Source: Mesorhizobium hawassense
GTDB lineage: Bacteria > Pseudomonadota > Alphaproteobacteria > Rhizobiales > Rhizobiaceae
NCBI RefSeq assembly: GCF_003289945.1
Contig: NZ_QMBP01000001.1
Span: forward strand, 868,001 to 932,000
Length of the DNA: 64,000 nucleotides
Reading direction: 5' to 3'
Positions 1-8,708 of this stretch are shown here, piece by piece. Each line of letters begins with the position of its first letter. Within the stretch, counting starts at the first letter, position 1. Under the pieces are notes generated by a model. That model saw only the letters and a program-made list of their open reading frames with translations, ran no database searches and was not told the origin of the DNA. Both the position numbers and the translations under genes were made by a program.

Positions 1-769
1 CTTCGGTCGTGTTGAGCAGGGTCTTGGCAGACGGGCCACCGAGATTGACCAGCACCTTCGGGTTGACCAGCTCGATCTGCCTTTCGATGAACGGGCGGCA
101 GATTTCGGTCTCGTGCGGGGTCGGCGTGCGGTTGCCGGGCGGCCGCCAGGGAATGACGTTGGCGATATAGGCAGAGCCGCGGTCGAGGCCGATCGCGGCG
201 AGCATGCGATCGAGCAGCCGGCCGGAGCGGCCGACGAAGGGCAGGCCCTCCAGATCCTCGTCGCGGCCCGGCGCCTCGCCGACCAGCATCAGGTCGGCAT
301 TGGGGTTGCCGTCGGCGAAGACCAGGTTCTTGGCGGTGAATTTGAGGTTGCAGCCATCGAAGGCGGCCATGTGCTGGCGCAACTCGTCGAGCGTCGCGGC
401 GCTGGCCGCGAGCTGCCGCGCCGCGGCCGCCTGTGCTTCGTCGGGAACGGTCGCGGATGCCGGCAGCCGGGCGGGCGCGTCCGGAATATTGCTCGCATCG
501 AGGCCGGAGGGCGGCGCTGGCGGGTTCTCGGCGCGCTCCGGAGCCTGCCCGGGTGGCGGTCGGCTCTCGGGGCCGGGTTCGCGGCGCAGCGCGCCAGGCG
601 CGCGCTCGGCGTGACTGCGTTCGGCCGGACCGCGTCCAGCCGGCCTTGCCGCCGGTTCCGCAAACCGGTTGATCGGCGCGTCTTCCAGCGCGTCGTCGAC
701 GCCGGCGCTGGCATAGAACGCGAGCAGTTCGGCGATCTCGGCTTGTGTGTTGGGGGAGGCGGCAGTCAT
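1..769 (-). CDS. Uracil-DNA glycosylase, family 4 (3' end cut by window edge)
   Basis: This enzyme removes uracil from DNA to start base-excision repair. The minus-strand frame opens at the ATG at 769 and runs off base 1, so about 256 residues are visible and the C-terminus is missing. The family-4 signature GEAPGRDED is followed by a G-x-PFVGRSG stretch, [10 protein letters not shown] and [19 protein letters not shown]. The cysteine in DGCNLK and a later cysteine in EICRPF fit the iron-sulfur ligands of this family. The N-terminal region is Ala/Pro/Arg-rich and probably flexible, as in other rhizobial members. A second uracil-DNA glycosylase, of family 5, lies at 34459-35121. The family call is firm; only the tail is unseen. 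Confidence 0.9.
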   Translation of the reverse strand, partial: MTAASPNTQAEIAELLAFYASAGVDDALEDAPINRFAEPAARPAGRGPAERSHAERAPGALRREPGPESRPPPGQAPERAENPPAPPSGLDASNIPDAPARLPASATVPDEAQAAAARQLAASAATLDELRQHMAAFDGCNLKFTAKNLVFADGNPNADLMLVGEAPGRDEDLEGLPFVGRSGRLLDRMLAAIGLDRGSAYIANVIPWRPPGNRTPTPHETEICRPFIERQIELVNPKVLVNLGGPSAKTLLNTTE

Positions 770-815
770 GGCGCCACCATCGTCCGCGCGGTTTGAATTT
801 GCAACCGCGATGAGA

Positions 816-1472
816 TCATCCTGTCGGTATACGCGGATCCTGCACGATGTAGAACGTCCAGCGCGGCGTGTAGTCGGTGACCAGGAAATCGAAGGTCGCC
901 GTCTTCAGCGGGTCGACCTTCCCGTTCCTGAACAGCAACTGGTCGTAAGGTTCGAACTTGCGCTCGAAATCGGCGAAGTTGCTCGACCAGATGTTGTCGG
1001 GCGTCTTGTTGCGCTGGTCGAAGGACAGGCCGTCGCCGAACACGCTCGGCTGGTCGAGGATCTCCTGCAGCTCGAACTGGAACTCCACCCAGGGGAGCGC
1101 GCTGTTGTTGAGCACGTCGATGCGCATATACATCACGCCGTTGGCGACCTCGCCGGCCTTGCCGAAGGGCTCGATCGGCTTGGTGGCACGGATGGTCAGC
1201 GTCACCGGCGTCGCCGTGTTGAGCTCCTCCTTGATGACCAGCGGATCTTCCTTGGTGCCGATGCCGGACACCCCGGTGATGCGGAAACCGCCCAACTCGT
1301 CGGAAAAGGAATAGGCGCCGGTCGGCCAGACCTTCACCGGATCGGCCCGGACTTGCATGGTCAAAAAGGCCGGCACGGCCAAAAAGAGGAGCGGAAGAAC
1401 CGCGCGCCAGGCCAGGCCGGGCGTGAAGAGTAAGCGCTTCGATGGAAAGCCGGACGGCTCTGGACTGCGCAT
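816..1472 (-). CDS. Conserved hypothetical secreted or membrane-anchored protein
   Basis: A 218-residue protein with no family I recognise. Residues about 20-43 form a hydrophobic stretch after an Arg/Lys-rich start, which reads as a signal peptide or membrane anchor; the rest is a hydrophilic, beta-rich exported domain ([19 protein letters not shown], later [14 protein letters not shown]-like strands). The frame is open further upstream to 1634, but the ATG at 1472 puts the hydrophobic segment at the N-terminus where a signal belongs, so I prefer it. It sits 46 bases downstream of the uracil-DNA glycosylase start on the same strand and diverges from the ETF-QO gene. No function can be assigned. 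Confidence 0.7.
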   Translation of the reverse strand: MRSPEPSGFPSKRLLFTPGLAWRAVLPLLFLAVPAFLTMQVRADPVKVWPTGAYSFSDELGGFRITGVSGIGTKEDPLVIKEELNTATPVTLTIRATKPIEPFGKAGEVANGVMYMRIDVLNNSALPWVEFQFELQEILDQPSVFGDGLSFDQRNKTPDNIWSSNFADFERKFEPYDQLLFRNGKVDPLKTATFDFLVTDYTPRWTFYIVQDPRIPTG

Positions 1473-1723
1473 GGCGTGAAGTATTGCCGATAACCAAGCC
1501 GTCGAACAATTAAAAACATGCCGGCGCGGCTTGGCCTGCCAACCGATTGGCGCTGGCCTATGCTTGGCTCGGGCCATGCCATCAGCCGTCCCGCATGCAA
1601 AACCGCGACTTTTTGTCGAAATCGGCGTTGTCACGTCAGCGCCGGTTTCGCGTCGTGAATTGATGCGCTATGCAGCGCGTGAGCCAGCAGAATGCGAAGA
1701 CATGGCGAGCCAGTGAGGGGCCG

Positions 1724-3403
1724 ATGAGCGAAATCGAACGCGAGAGCATGGAATTCGACGTGGTGATCGTCGGCGCGGGCCCCGCCGGCCTCGCCGCCGC
1801 GATCCGTCTGAAGCAGCTCAACCCGGAGCTCTCCGTCGTCGTGCTGGAGAAGGGCGGCGAGGTCGGCGCGCACATCCTGTCCGGCGCGGTCGTCGATCCG
1901 ATCGGCATCGACCGCCTGCTGCCCGGCTGGCGCGAGGAGAACGATCATCCGTTCAAGACGCCAGTAACGGCGGACCATTTCCTGGTGCTTGGGCCCGCGG
2001 GTTCGTTCCGCCTGCCCAATTTCCTGATGCCGCCGTTGATGAACAATCACGGCAACTACATCGTCTCCCTCGGCAATGTCTGCCGCTGGCTGGCGACCAA
2101 GGCCGAGGCGCTCGGCGTCGAGATCTATCCGGGTTTTGCCGCGGCAAGCCTGGTCTACAACGACGCCGGCGCCGTCACCGGCGTCATCACCGGCGACATG
2201 GGCGTCGAGAAGGACGGCACGCATGGCCCGGCTTACGCTCCGGGCATGGCGTTGATGGGCAAATATGTGCTGATCGGCGAGGGCGCGCGCGGCTCGCTCG
2301 CCAAGCAGCTTATCGCCAAATACCAGCTTGCCGACGGCCGCGAGCCCGGCAAGTTCGGCATCGGCCTCAAGGAACTGTGGCAGGTCAAGCCGGAGAACCA
2401 CAAGCCGGGCCTCGTCCAGCACTCGTTCGGCTGGCCGCTCGACATGAAGACCGGCGGCGGCTCCTTCCTCTACCATCTCGAGGACAACCAGGTGGCGGTC
2501 GGTTTCGTCGTCCACCTGAACTACAAGAACCCCTATCTCTCGCCCTTCGAGGAGTTCCAGCGCTTCAAGACGCATCCGGCGATCAAGGGCACCTTCGAGG
2601 GCGCCAAGCGCATCGGCTACGGCGCGCGCGCCATCACCGAGGGCGGCTGGCAGTCGGTGCCGAAGCTGTCCTTCCCGGGCGGCGTGCTGATGGGTTGTGC
2701 CGCCGGCTTCGTCAACGTGCCGCGCATCAAGGGTTCGCACAATGCGGTGCTGTCCGGCATGCTGGCGGCAGAGCATGTGGCCGAGGCGATTGCAGGCGGC
2801 CGCGCCAATGACGAGCTTGCTTCCTACGAGCAAGCCTGGCGCGGCACCGATATCGGCAAGGACCTGAAGAAGGTGCGCAACGTCAAGCCGCTGTGGTCGC
2901 GCTTCGGAACCATCGCCGGTGTCGGCATCGGCGGATTGGACATGTGGCTGAACACGCTGTTCGGCTTCTCGCCCTTCGGCACGCTGAAGCACGGCAAGGC
3001 CGACTATGCGGCGCTCGAGCCGGCGTCCAAGCATCAGAAGATCGCCTATCCGAAGCCGGATGGCGTCTTGACCTTCGACCGCCTCTCCTCGGTGTTCCTG
3101 TCCAACACCAACCATGAGGAAAACGAGCCGACCCACCTGATCGTCGGCGACATGGCGCTGCAGCAGCGCTCCGAGCACGATGTCTTCGCCGGTCCTTCGA
3201 CGCGTTATTGCCCGGCCGGCGTCTATGAATGGGTGGACAAGGACGGCAATGCCGCCGCCGATCCGTCGGCCAAGGATGTGCGCTTCGTCATCAACGCGCA
3301 GAACTGCGTCCACTGCAAGACCTGCGACATCAAGGATCCGAACCAGAACATCAACTGGGTGCCGCCGCAAGGCGGCGAGGGCCCCGTCTATCAAGGCATG
3401 TGA
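1724..3403 (+). CDS. Electron transfer flavoprotein-ubiquinone oxidoreductase (ETF-QO)
   Basis: Inner-membrane flavoprotein that passes electrons from reduced ETF, charged by acyl-CoA dehydrogenases, to ubiquinone. It has 559 residues, the normal length. The FAD-binding GAGPAG is at residues 17-22. The C-terminal 4Fe-4S cluster is complete: Cys496 (CPAGVYE) and Cys528, Cys531 and Cys534 (NCVHCKTCDIKDP), ending in the family-typical INWVPPQGGEGPVYQGM. The start at 1724 follows a purine-rich AGTGAGGGG; the open frame extends upstream but carries no family sequence there. The isovaleryl-CoA dehydrogenase at 16704-17867 is one of the enzymes it would serve. Divergent from the hypothetical gene at 816-1472. 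Confidence 0.96.
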   Translation: MSEIERESMEFDVVIVGAGPAGLAAAIRLKQLNPELSVVVLEKGGEVGAHILSGAVVDPIGIDRLLPGWREENDHPFKTPVTADHFLVLGPAGSFRLPNFLMPPLMNNHGNYIVSLGNVCRWLATKAEALGVEIYPGFAAASLVYNDAGAVTGVITGDMGVEKDGTHGPAYAPGMALMGKYVLIGEGARGSLAKQLIAKYQLADGREPGKFGIGLKELWQVKPENHKPGLVQHSFGWPLDMKTGGGSFLYHLEDNQVAVGFVVHLNYKNPYLSPFEEFQRFKTHPAIKGTFEGAKRIGYGARAITEGGWQSVPKLSFPGGVLMGCAAGFVNVPRIKGSHNAVLSGMLAAEHVAEAIAGGRANDELASYEQAWRGTDIGKDLKKVRNVKPLWSRFGTIAGVGIGGLDMWLNTLFGFSPFGTLKHGKADYAALEPASKHQKIAYPKPDGVLTFDRLSSVFLSNTNHEENEPTHLIVGDMALQQRSEHDVFAGPSTRYCPAGVYEWVDKDGNAAADPSAKDVRFVINAQNCVHCKTCDIKDPNQNINWVPPQGGEGPVYQGM

Positions 3404-3540
3404 GCCACATTCCCGACCGGGCCGTGTCGACCGCGTCGACCGGCCGGGGGGCGCCTCGACAATATATGCCGCCCGACCAACGTTGTTGAAACGGAAACGT
3501 GGCTGTGGTTCCTTCTATCCGCGATAGGGGGAGAAAATTT

Positions 3541-4134
3541 ATGCGGCTGAAGGTTCTGACGTGTCTCCTTGCCATCGGCGCGCTAGGCGCGCCGCAGGCC
3601 TCGGCCGGCAGCAGGATCCAGGTCGAAACCCGCACCTATGACGTCAGCGGCGACTCCGGCGCCGCGCTCATTACGGCCATCAACCGCAAGGGCCCGAAGC
3701 GCGGCTTCATGGCGCATGCCATCGCGCAGACATCCTACACTGCCAACTGGGATATGGTCGTGCTTCAGGACAAGGGCTCTTGCCTGATACGGCAGGCGAA
3801 CGGCGCGATGGATCTGCTCTACACCTTTCCCCGCGTCGTTTCGCCAATGACGCCGGCGCTGAAAAAGCGCTGGGGCCGGTTCTTCGCCGGCGTGCGGGCG
3901 CACGAGGAGACCCACGGCCGCATCGCCAGGCAAATGATGCGCGCCGCCGAGCGGTCGGTCGCCGGCCTGAAGATCGCTAGCGACTCCTCTTGCAACAAGG
4001 CGCGCCGCGAAGCGCGGCGCCGCATCGAGGCCGTCTATGCGCAGTACGAGGCGAAGCAGAACGCGTTCGATGTCAGCGAGCATCGCGACGGCGGCCACGT
4101 CGAGCACCTGGTCATGGCCTTGATCAAGCCTTGA
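3541..4134 (+). CDS. Secreted DUF922-type putative zinc protease
   Basis: A 197-residue exported protein. Residues 1-22 are a classical signal peptide (hydrophobic core, ending ASAGS). The motif HEETH within RAHEETHGRIARQM matches HExxH zinc-peptidases and the general pattern of DUF922 proteins, described as predicted secreted Zn-dependent proteases. Upstream conserved features are the Y-D-V-S-G strand and the TSYTANWDM block. The ATG at 3541 follows a strong GGGGGAG ribosome site; an in-frame start at 3499 would bury the signal peptide and is rejected. It lies 137 bases after ETF-QO on the same strand. The protease activity is inferred from the motif; the substrate is unknown. Confidence 0.8.
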   Translation: MRLKVLTCLLAIGALGAPQASAGSRIQVETRTYDVSGDSGAALITAINRKGPKRGFMAHAIAQTSYTANWDMVVLQDKGSCLIRQANGAMDLLYTFPRVVSPMTPALKKRWGRFFAGVRAHEETHGRIARQMMRAAERSVAGLKIASDSSCNKARREARRRIEAVYAQYEAKQNAFDVSEHRDGGHVEHLVMALIKP

Positions 4135-4185
4135 TGGGGCGCTCCACTCCGCGTCCTTGTGCTCCGGGATGACGAAGCGAGTGTG

Positions 4186-5223
4186 TCAGCCTCGCGGCTC
4201 TGCAGCGGAGACATTCTGCGCCAGCGCCGACTTATGCTCGTCCTCCGGCGTATTGCTGTTGGGCCGCAGCGTGAACTCGACCAATACGGGAAGATGGTCG
4301 GAGCCGGTATCCTCCAGCCGGGCCGACGACAGGATCGTCACCCCGCCCTTGCTGAACACCTGGTCGATCGGCAGGCCGGCATAACGGCGCAGGAAGTCGG
4401 GCAGCGTGCGGTGGATCCAGGTCGGGCCGGCCGAGGGCATCAGCGTCATCCCGCTGAGCCGCGCCACCCGCCGCACCGCCGCGCTCCACGGCACCGCGTT
4501 GCAATCGCCGGCCATGATGGCGGTTTCGCCGAGCGCGGCCAGCGACTCCGACAGTTCGCCGATCTGCCAGTATTGCTCCATCGGCCAGGGCCAGCTCAGA
4601 TGGATCGCGGCGACGTTGACGGGGACGCCGTTGAAATCGATCATGGCGGTCGCCATCGCGCCGCGCGGCTCGCAACGCGGCGCGGTGCCGGCGGCAAAGG
4701 GGCGGCGCGACAGCAGCGCGACGCCGAATACGCCGTTGGGATAGTCGCAAAGGATGCGATAGGGGTAGGCGCTGGCGATATAGCCGAGTTCGGTCGCCCA
4801 CATCGAAGACACTTCGTCCAGCGTGATGACGTCCGGATTGGTCCGGCCGATCAGCGACAGCACCTTCTTCGGCGTCGGGTTGTTGAAGCGCAGGTTCATC
4901 TGCAGCAGGCTGTAGACGATCCGGTCGGCCGGCTTGGCAACCGCCTGCTGCGTCGACAGTCTGGGCAGCGCGCTCATCGTCGTGGCGAGACAGGCAATGG
5001 CGAAGAGCAGCACCGCCACCGCCTGCAGCCGGTACGAGCCGGCAAGCAGCACCAGCGCCAGCAAGGCCGTCAGCACGCTCAGATGCATGCGGAAATGCGA
5101 GAAGGAATCGAAGGCTGGATGCAGCGCGCCGAAGAACCCGGCCAGAAGCGCGGCCGAGCATCCCATCATTGCCAGGAATGTCAGCTGAGCCATCATGCTC
5201 AAGCGCGCGCCGCCCGTTGTCAT
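4186..5223 (-). CDS. Membrane-anchored endonuclease/exonuclease/phosphatase (EEP) family protein
   Basis: A 345-residue protein. The first ~85 residues carry three hydrophobic helices, followed by an EEP (DNase I-like) metal-dependent phosphoesterase fold: LLQMNLR, TLDEVSS (metal-binding Glu), AAIHLSWPW (catalytic His), AGDCNAVPWS (Asp and Asn) and GSDHLPVLVEF (the terminal D-H pair). All core catalytic residues are present. Related proteins act on nucleic acids, phospholipids or inositol phosphates, so the substrate cannot be called. The topology predicts a catalytic domain on one face of the inner membrane. It is convergent with the DUF922 gene and followed upstream by a repeat element. Confidence 0.85.
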   Translation of the reverse strand: MTTGGARLSMMAQLTFLAMMGCSAALLAGFFGALHPAFDSFSHFRMHLSVLTALLALVLLAGSYRLQAVAVLLFAIACLATTMSALPRLSTQQAVAKPADRIVYSLLQMNLRFNNPTPKKVLSLIGRTNPDVITLDEVSSMWATELGYIASAYPYRILCDYPNGVFGVALLSRRPFAAGTAPRCEPRGAMATAMIDFNGVPVNVAAIHLSWPWPMEQYWQIGELSESLAALGETAIMAGDCNAVPWSAAVRRVARLSGMTLMPSAGPTWIHRTLPDFLRRYAGLPIDQVFSKGGVTILSSARLEDTGSDHLPVLVEFTLRPNSNTPEDEHKSALAQNVSAAEPRG

Positions 5224-5240
5224 TTGCTCCGACCGCCTAC

Positions 5241-5343
5241 AGCGTTTTCACCGTTTCACCGAAACGGCGAAATACCCTATGCCCTTTGTTCCGCCGCAAT
5301 TTCGAACGGAAAGCCGCTGCGCGCCTTTCCTGAAATCGCTCTT
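5241..5343 (-). repeat. Intergenic repeat family R1, copy a (inverted)
   Basis: About 100 bases that match, as reverse complement, the element at 10252-10350, with a shorter third copy at 31959-32012. Shared landmarks are a GTTTCACCGTTTC hairpin arm, CTTTGTT, the CGCAATT...ACGGAAAACCGCT block and a CTTTTCCTG-AATTGCTCT end. It lies between the EEP gene and amn. Confidence 0.7.
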
Positions 5344-5429
5344 GGCTATCCGTTCCGACCGCTTATCGGCCAAATTGCGGCTCAAGCAAGACGACCGGCT
5401 GCCTCACCGTGTCCCTGCAACCCCTGCTG

Positions 5430-6932
5430 CTATTGGAAGGCCGTCTCGGAAAAGCTTCTGAGCTTGCGCGAATGCAGCCGTTCCATCGGCATTTCAGCCA
5501 GCTTTTCCATCGCCCTGATGCCAATGGTGAGATGTTGCGCCACTTGCCGCTTGTAGAACTCGGTCGCCATGCCGGGCAGCTTCAGTTCGCCATGCAGCGG
5601 CTTGTCGGAGACGCACAGCAGCGTCCCGTAGGGCACGCGGAAGCGGAAGCCGTTGGCGGCGATCGTGGCCGATTCCATGTCCAGCGCGATGGCGCGCGAC
5701 TGCGACAGGCGCTGCACCGGTCCGCGCTGGTCGCGCAGTTCCCAGTTGCGGTTGTCGATGGTGGCGACGGTGCCGGTGCGCATGATGCGCTTGAGGTCAT
5801 AGCCGGAAAGGCCGGTGACCTCGGCAACCGCCTCCTGCAACGCCACCTGGATTTCGGCCAGCGGCGGGATCGGCACCCAGACCGGCAGGTCGTCGTCGAG
5901 CACATGGTCCTCGCGCACATAGGCATGCGCCAGCACATAGTCGCCCAGCGCCTGTGTGTTGCGCAGGCCCGCGCAGTGGCCGAGCATCACCCAAGCGTGC
6001 GGCCTCAATACCGCGATGTGGTCGGTGATCGTCTTGGCGTTGGACGGCCCGACGCCGATATTGACCATGGTGATGCCGCCATGGCCGGGCTTCTTCAAAT
6101 GATAGGCCGGCATCTGCGGCAGGCGCGGCGGCGGCGTGCCTTCGCTCGGCGCGCCGGCCCCAGCCTTGGTCACCACATTGCCCGGCTCGACGAATTCGCT
6201 GTAACCGCCACCGCCGCTTTCCATCAGTTCGCGGGCGCGGGCGACGAACTCGTCGATGTAGAACTGATAGTTGGTGAACAGCACGAAGTTCTGGAAATGC
6301 TGCGGGCTGGTCGCCGTGTAATGCGTCATGCGGTGCAGCGAATAGTCGATGCGCTGCGCGGTGAACGGCGCCAGCGGCCGCGGTTCGCCGAATGCCACCT
6401 CGAAGGTGCCGTTGGCGATCTGGTCGTCGGTGCCGTCGAGATCCGGCACATCGAACAGGTCGCGGATCGGCCGCTTGATGCGCTCGGCGGCAGCGCCGTC
6501 GACATAGGTACCTTCCAGGAACGCGAAATGGAGCGGGATCGGCGTGGCCGATTCCGACACGGTCACCGTCACGCCGTGATTGCGCATGATGAGCTTCAGC
6601 TGCTCGATGAGATAGTTTTCGAACAACTGCGGCTGCGTGATCGTGGTGGAGAAGTTCCCCGGCGTCGGCATGTGGCCGTATGCCTGGCGCGAGTCGACCT
6701 GGCTGAACGAGGTCGTGGTGACGCCGATCTGCGGATAGAATGCCCGGTAGCGCTTGCTTTCGTCGCCGCCCGCGGCAAGGGCTGTGAAGGAATCACGCAG
6801 GAATTTGGTATTGCGGTCGTAGAGCGTCTGCAGCGCCGCGACGGCCTTTTTGGCGTCGTGGAAATCCTGCTTGCCGAAAGGCTCCGGCATGACGACCGAT
6901 TCGATGGCTTGGGGGTAGATTCGCTTTTCCAT
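5430..6932 (-). CDS. amn: AMP nucleosidase
   Basis: Cleaves AMP to adenine and ribose 5-phosphate, a purine-salvage step that also limits the adenylate pool. The 500-residue length fits the family. The N-terminal half is the AMP-nucleosidase-specific domain (YRAFYPQIGVTT, PTPGNFSTTITQP). The C-terminal half is a purine nucleoside phosphorylase-like domain: VNIGVGPSNAKTITDHIAVL, WVMLGHCAGLR, and the ALDMESATIAANGFRFRVPY ribose-binding segment, then LLCVSDKPLHGELKLPG. The ATG at 6932 begins directly at the family N-terminus (MEKRIYPQAIESVVMPEPFG). It stands alone on the minus strand with no obvious operon partner. Confidence 0.95.
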   Translation of the reverse strand: MEKRIYPQAIESVVMPEPFGKQDFHDAKKAVAALQTLYDRNTKFLRDSFTALAAGGDESKRYRAFYPQIGVTTTSFSQVDSRQAYGHMPTPGNFSTTITQPQLFENYLIEQLKLIMRNHGVTVTVSESATPIPLHFAFLEGTYVDGAAAERIKRPIRDLFDVPDLDGTDDQIANGTFEVAFGEPRPLAPFTAQRIDYSLHRMTHYTATSPQHFQNFVLFTNYQFYIDEFVARARELMESGGGGYSEFVEPGNVVTKAGAGAPSEGTPPPRLPQMPAYHLKKPGHGGITMVNIGVGPSNAKTITDHIAVLRPHAWVMLGHCAGLRNTQALGDYVLAHAYVREDHVLDDDLPVWVPIPPLAEIQVALQEAVAEVTGLSGYDLKRIMRTGTVATIDNRNWELRDQRGPVQRLSQSRAIALDMESATIAANGFRFRVPYGTLLCVSDKPLHGELKLPGMATEFYKRQVAQHLTIGIRAMEKLAEMPMERLHSRKLRSFSETAFQ

Positions 6933-7061
6933 GGCTCAATATAGAGACTCAGGAGAGCGCTTGGGAGGGGGCGGCGGCGCCGCGAAGGCCGACAGCGTCG
7001 ATTTTCTTCAGACGTGTTCAAGGCGGGTTCGGATTGGAGATGGCCGGCCCGACAACGTATC

Positions 7062-7265
7062 CTATAGAGCTTGCCCGCGCTGCAGGCTGACCAGCAGCAC
7101 AAAGCCGACGCTCCTGTTCTTGTGCGCCGGCGCCTCGATCCGGTGGCCAGTGTCGGCGCGCATCATCGGCACCGCCAGCACCGGGGCGGCGAGCAGCATG
7201 AGGATGAGCGTCGCCCGCGGCAGCAGCCTGAGGACATTCGTTGCGGTGGCGGCGATACGGTTCAT
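7062..7265 (-). CDS. Small hypothetical protein with one hydrophobic helix
   Basis: A 67-residue frame starting with ATG at 7265. Residues about 10-35 form a hydrophobic, Leu/Ala-rich helix preceded by arginines, which could be a signal anchor; the C-terminal half is polar (HRIEAPAHKNRSVGF). It lies 66 bases downstream of another small membrane-protein gene in the same orientation, and upstream of amn. Without a homologue I cannot exclude a chance frame. Codon use is similar to neighbouring genes, giving mild support. Confidence 0.4.
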   Translation of the reverse strand: MNRIAATATNVLRLLPRATLILMLLAAPVLAVPMMRADTGHRIEAPAHKNRSVGFVLLVSLQRGQAL

Positions 7266-7331
7266 TTTGGTGGTGTCCCTGTTTTCAGCTTGGTGGCTTT
7301 TCAGCTTGGTCGTTTGAGCGCTTGATTTGGT

Positions 7332-7466
7332 TCACCGAGCCGAGAACACGGCCGCGGGCCGTTCCCACGAGCGAACGGAATGGCCGGCCTGCGCCACCAG
7401 GATGGCGAAGAGCATGCCGAACAGGCTCATCAGCAGGCAGACGATGGTGAAGCGACGCGCAAGCAT
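7332..7466 (-). CDS. 44-residue small membrane protein
   Basis: A short minus-strand frame from the ATG at 7466 to a TGA at 7332-7334. It is preceded by an excellent ribosome site, AAGGAGAGAGAA, directly before the ATG. The product begins MLARRFTIVCLLMSLFGML, giving a positive N-terminus and one transmembrane helix (residues about 7-25), then a polar tail with HSVRSWERP. The ribosome site and the positive-inside helix are the reasons for calling it real. It may be co-transcribed with the small frame at 7062-7265. Function unknown. Confidence 0.5.
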   Translation of the reverse strand: MLARRFTIVCLLMSLFGMLFAILVAQAGHSVRSWERPAAVFSAR

Positions 7467-7611
7467 TTCTCTCTCCTTCAATGCGGGAGAGAATGCCCCG
7501 ATGCCTCTGAACCGGTTCTGAGACCGGTATTCATCTGCGGTTCAAATTGATTGACGAGGGTTTGAACGGGCGCTGGAGACCCTGGGGCGGGTTAGCGAAG
7601 CGCTGCCGGTG

Positions 7612-7645
7612 CAAAAGAAAACGGGGCCGCAGCGGCCCCGTTTCG
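7612..7645 (-). terminator. Rho-independent terminator after the DUF2147 gene
   Basis: A near-perfect 12-base stem, AAACGGGGCCGC against GCGGCCCCGTTT (7618-7643), is followed on the minus strand by the T-rich TTTTCTTTTGC. It lies 21 bases after the stop of the gene at 7666-8007. Confidence 0.85.
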
Positions 7646-7665
7646 GATGGTCTGGAGTTTGGCAA

Positions 7666-8007
7666 TCAGAGCTTGTGCCAGGTCTGGCTCTTGCAGATCA
7701 GGCCGCCGAGCACGCAGCCGCTCATCTTGAGCGTCGTGCCCGTAAGCGTCGCCTTGCCGGAATAGGTCTTGTCGTTGGCCGGGTCGGTGATGTTGCCGGC
7801 ATATTTATTGTCGCCGGCCGCCTTCAGCGAGCCGATCGTCTTGCCGGCATATTTGCCGGTCTTGAGCGTGATCGAGAAAGAACCGCTGCCGCCTATCGCC
7901 GCGGTGTCGCCGGCCTGCGTCTTCCAATTGCCCTCGATCGGGTCGGCCCATGCGGCGCCCGTCATGATCAAGGTGGCCGCCAGGGCCATGCTCATCTTTC
8001 GAAACAT
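7666..8007 (-). CDS. Small exported DUF2147 family protein
   Basis: A 113-residue protein with a signal peptide (residues 1-21, cleavage after AWA) and a compact beta-rich domain. The pattern DPIEGNWKTQAG near the mature N-terminus, GKTIGSLK, a KYAGNITDPANDKTYSGKATL block and the ending LKMSGCVLGGLICKSQTWHKL match DUF2147 proteins, whose C-terminal GC...G..C..QTW is characteristic. The ATG at 8007 is preceded by TAGGAGGAGGACAAC, a strong ribosome site. Monocistronic, with a terminator just downstream. The periplasmic location is predicted; the molecular role is unknown. Confidence 0.85.
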   Translation of the reverse strand: MFRKMSMALAATLIMTGAAWADPIEGNWKTQAGDTAAIGGSGSFSITLKTGKYAGKTIGSLKAAGDNKYAGNITDPANDKTYSGKATLTGTTLKMSGCVLGGLICKSQTWHKL

Positions 8008-8441
8008 GTTGTCCTCCTCCTATGGGCTGCGGCGGGCTCCGATCCGCCTTCCTGCCCCTTACGCAAAGGTAAAGCTAATCCAGCTCCCGCCAAAACAAAA
8101 GCGGTGCCGCCACGGAAGGTTGCAAGGATTTTCGACGCGCGGATGGCTGAAAATAAACGCGACCGGAAAACGCTTCGGTTTCCGTGGTTAGCGAAGTCTT
8201 GATTCCGCTCGCGGCAATTTTCATCGAATTTGATGCAAAACGGCTGAAACGCTGGATTCCCATGCTTAACAGTTTTTCGCGTTTACCTCTTGTTTTAGCT
8301 TTGTTTTCCTCAAATTAAGCAAGCCATTTAACGACGGATTCAAGGCCAACCGTCATCCTCGAAAGCATCGAAAGAGCGGCCCGCCCCAAGCGACACCAAG
8401 GGAAAAGGAGGCAGCTCTCGGGAGCCAGACAGGGGATTGAA
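8008..8441. other. 434-base gene-free region between divergent genes, with three GATTC sites
   Basis: No convincing coding frame. The right half, about 8265-8335, is AT-rich and probably holds the promoter of the gene at 8442. Three GATTC (GANTC, the CcrM methylation site of Alphaproteobacteria) lie at 8201, 8255 and 8337. Confidence 0.5.
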
Positions 8442-8708
8442 ATGGCACGTTTTGAAATGCTGGAAGACGGCTTCGGCGCCATGGGGGCAACCGCCCAGGC
8501 CGACATTCTCTTCGAACTGGGCATGATGTATGCGACCGGCCGCGATTGCGACACCGACGTCGTCGCCGCCCACAAATGGTTCAACATCGCTGCGATCAAG
8601 GGCTCGGCCCGCGCCGCCGAGCTGCGCTCGGAACTGTCGGCCACGATGTCGAAGATCGAGATCGCCAAGGCGCTGCGCGAAGCGCGTGAATGGATGACCA
8701 TGCACTGA
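8442..8708 (+). CDS. Small single Sel1-type repeat protein
   Basis: An 88-residue soluble protein. Residues about 17-55 (AQADILFELGMMYATGRD, then VVAAHKWFNIAAIKGS) match one Sel1/TPR-like repeat: an A-x-x-x-LG-x-MY-x-x-G helix followed by a (A/D)-x-x-A-x-KWF-x-x-AA-x-x-G helix. The remainder is a charged helix (MSKIEIAKALREAREWM). No signal peptide. Single-Sel1 proteins of this size usually mediate protein contacts; no partner can be named. The ATG at 8442 has only a diffuse purine-rich leader, with a stronger AAAAGGAGG some 30 bases upstream. Flanked by an AT-rich promoter region and by a terminator at 8869-8915. Confidence 0.8.
   Translation: MARFEMLEDGFGAMGATAQADILFELGMMYATGRDCDTDVVAAHKWFNIAAIKGSARAAELRSELSATMSKIEIAKALREAREWMTMH

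Noticed and set aside
816-1634. Longer 272-residue version of the hypothetical protein
   Set aside because: The extra 54 residues place the hydrophobic segment mid-protein and show no family features; the ATG at 1472 fits a signal peptide.
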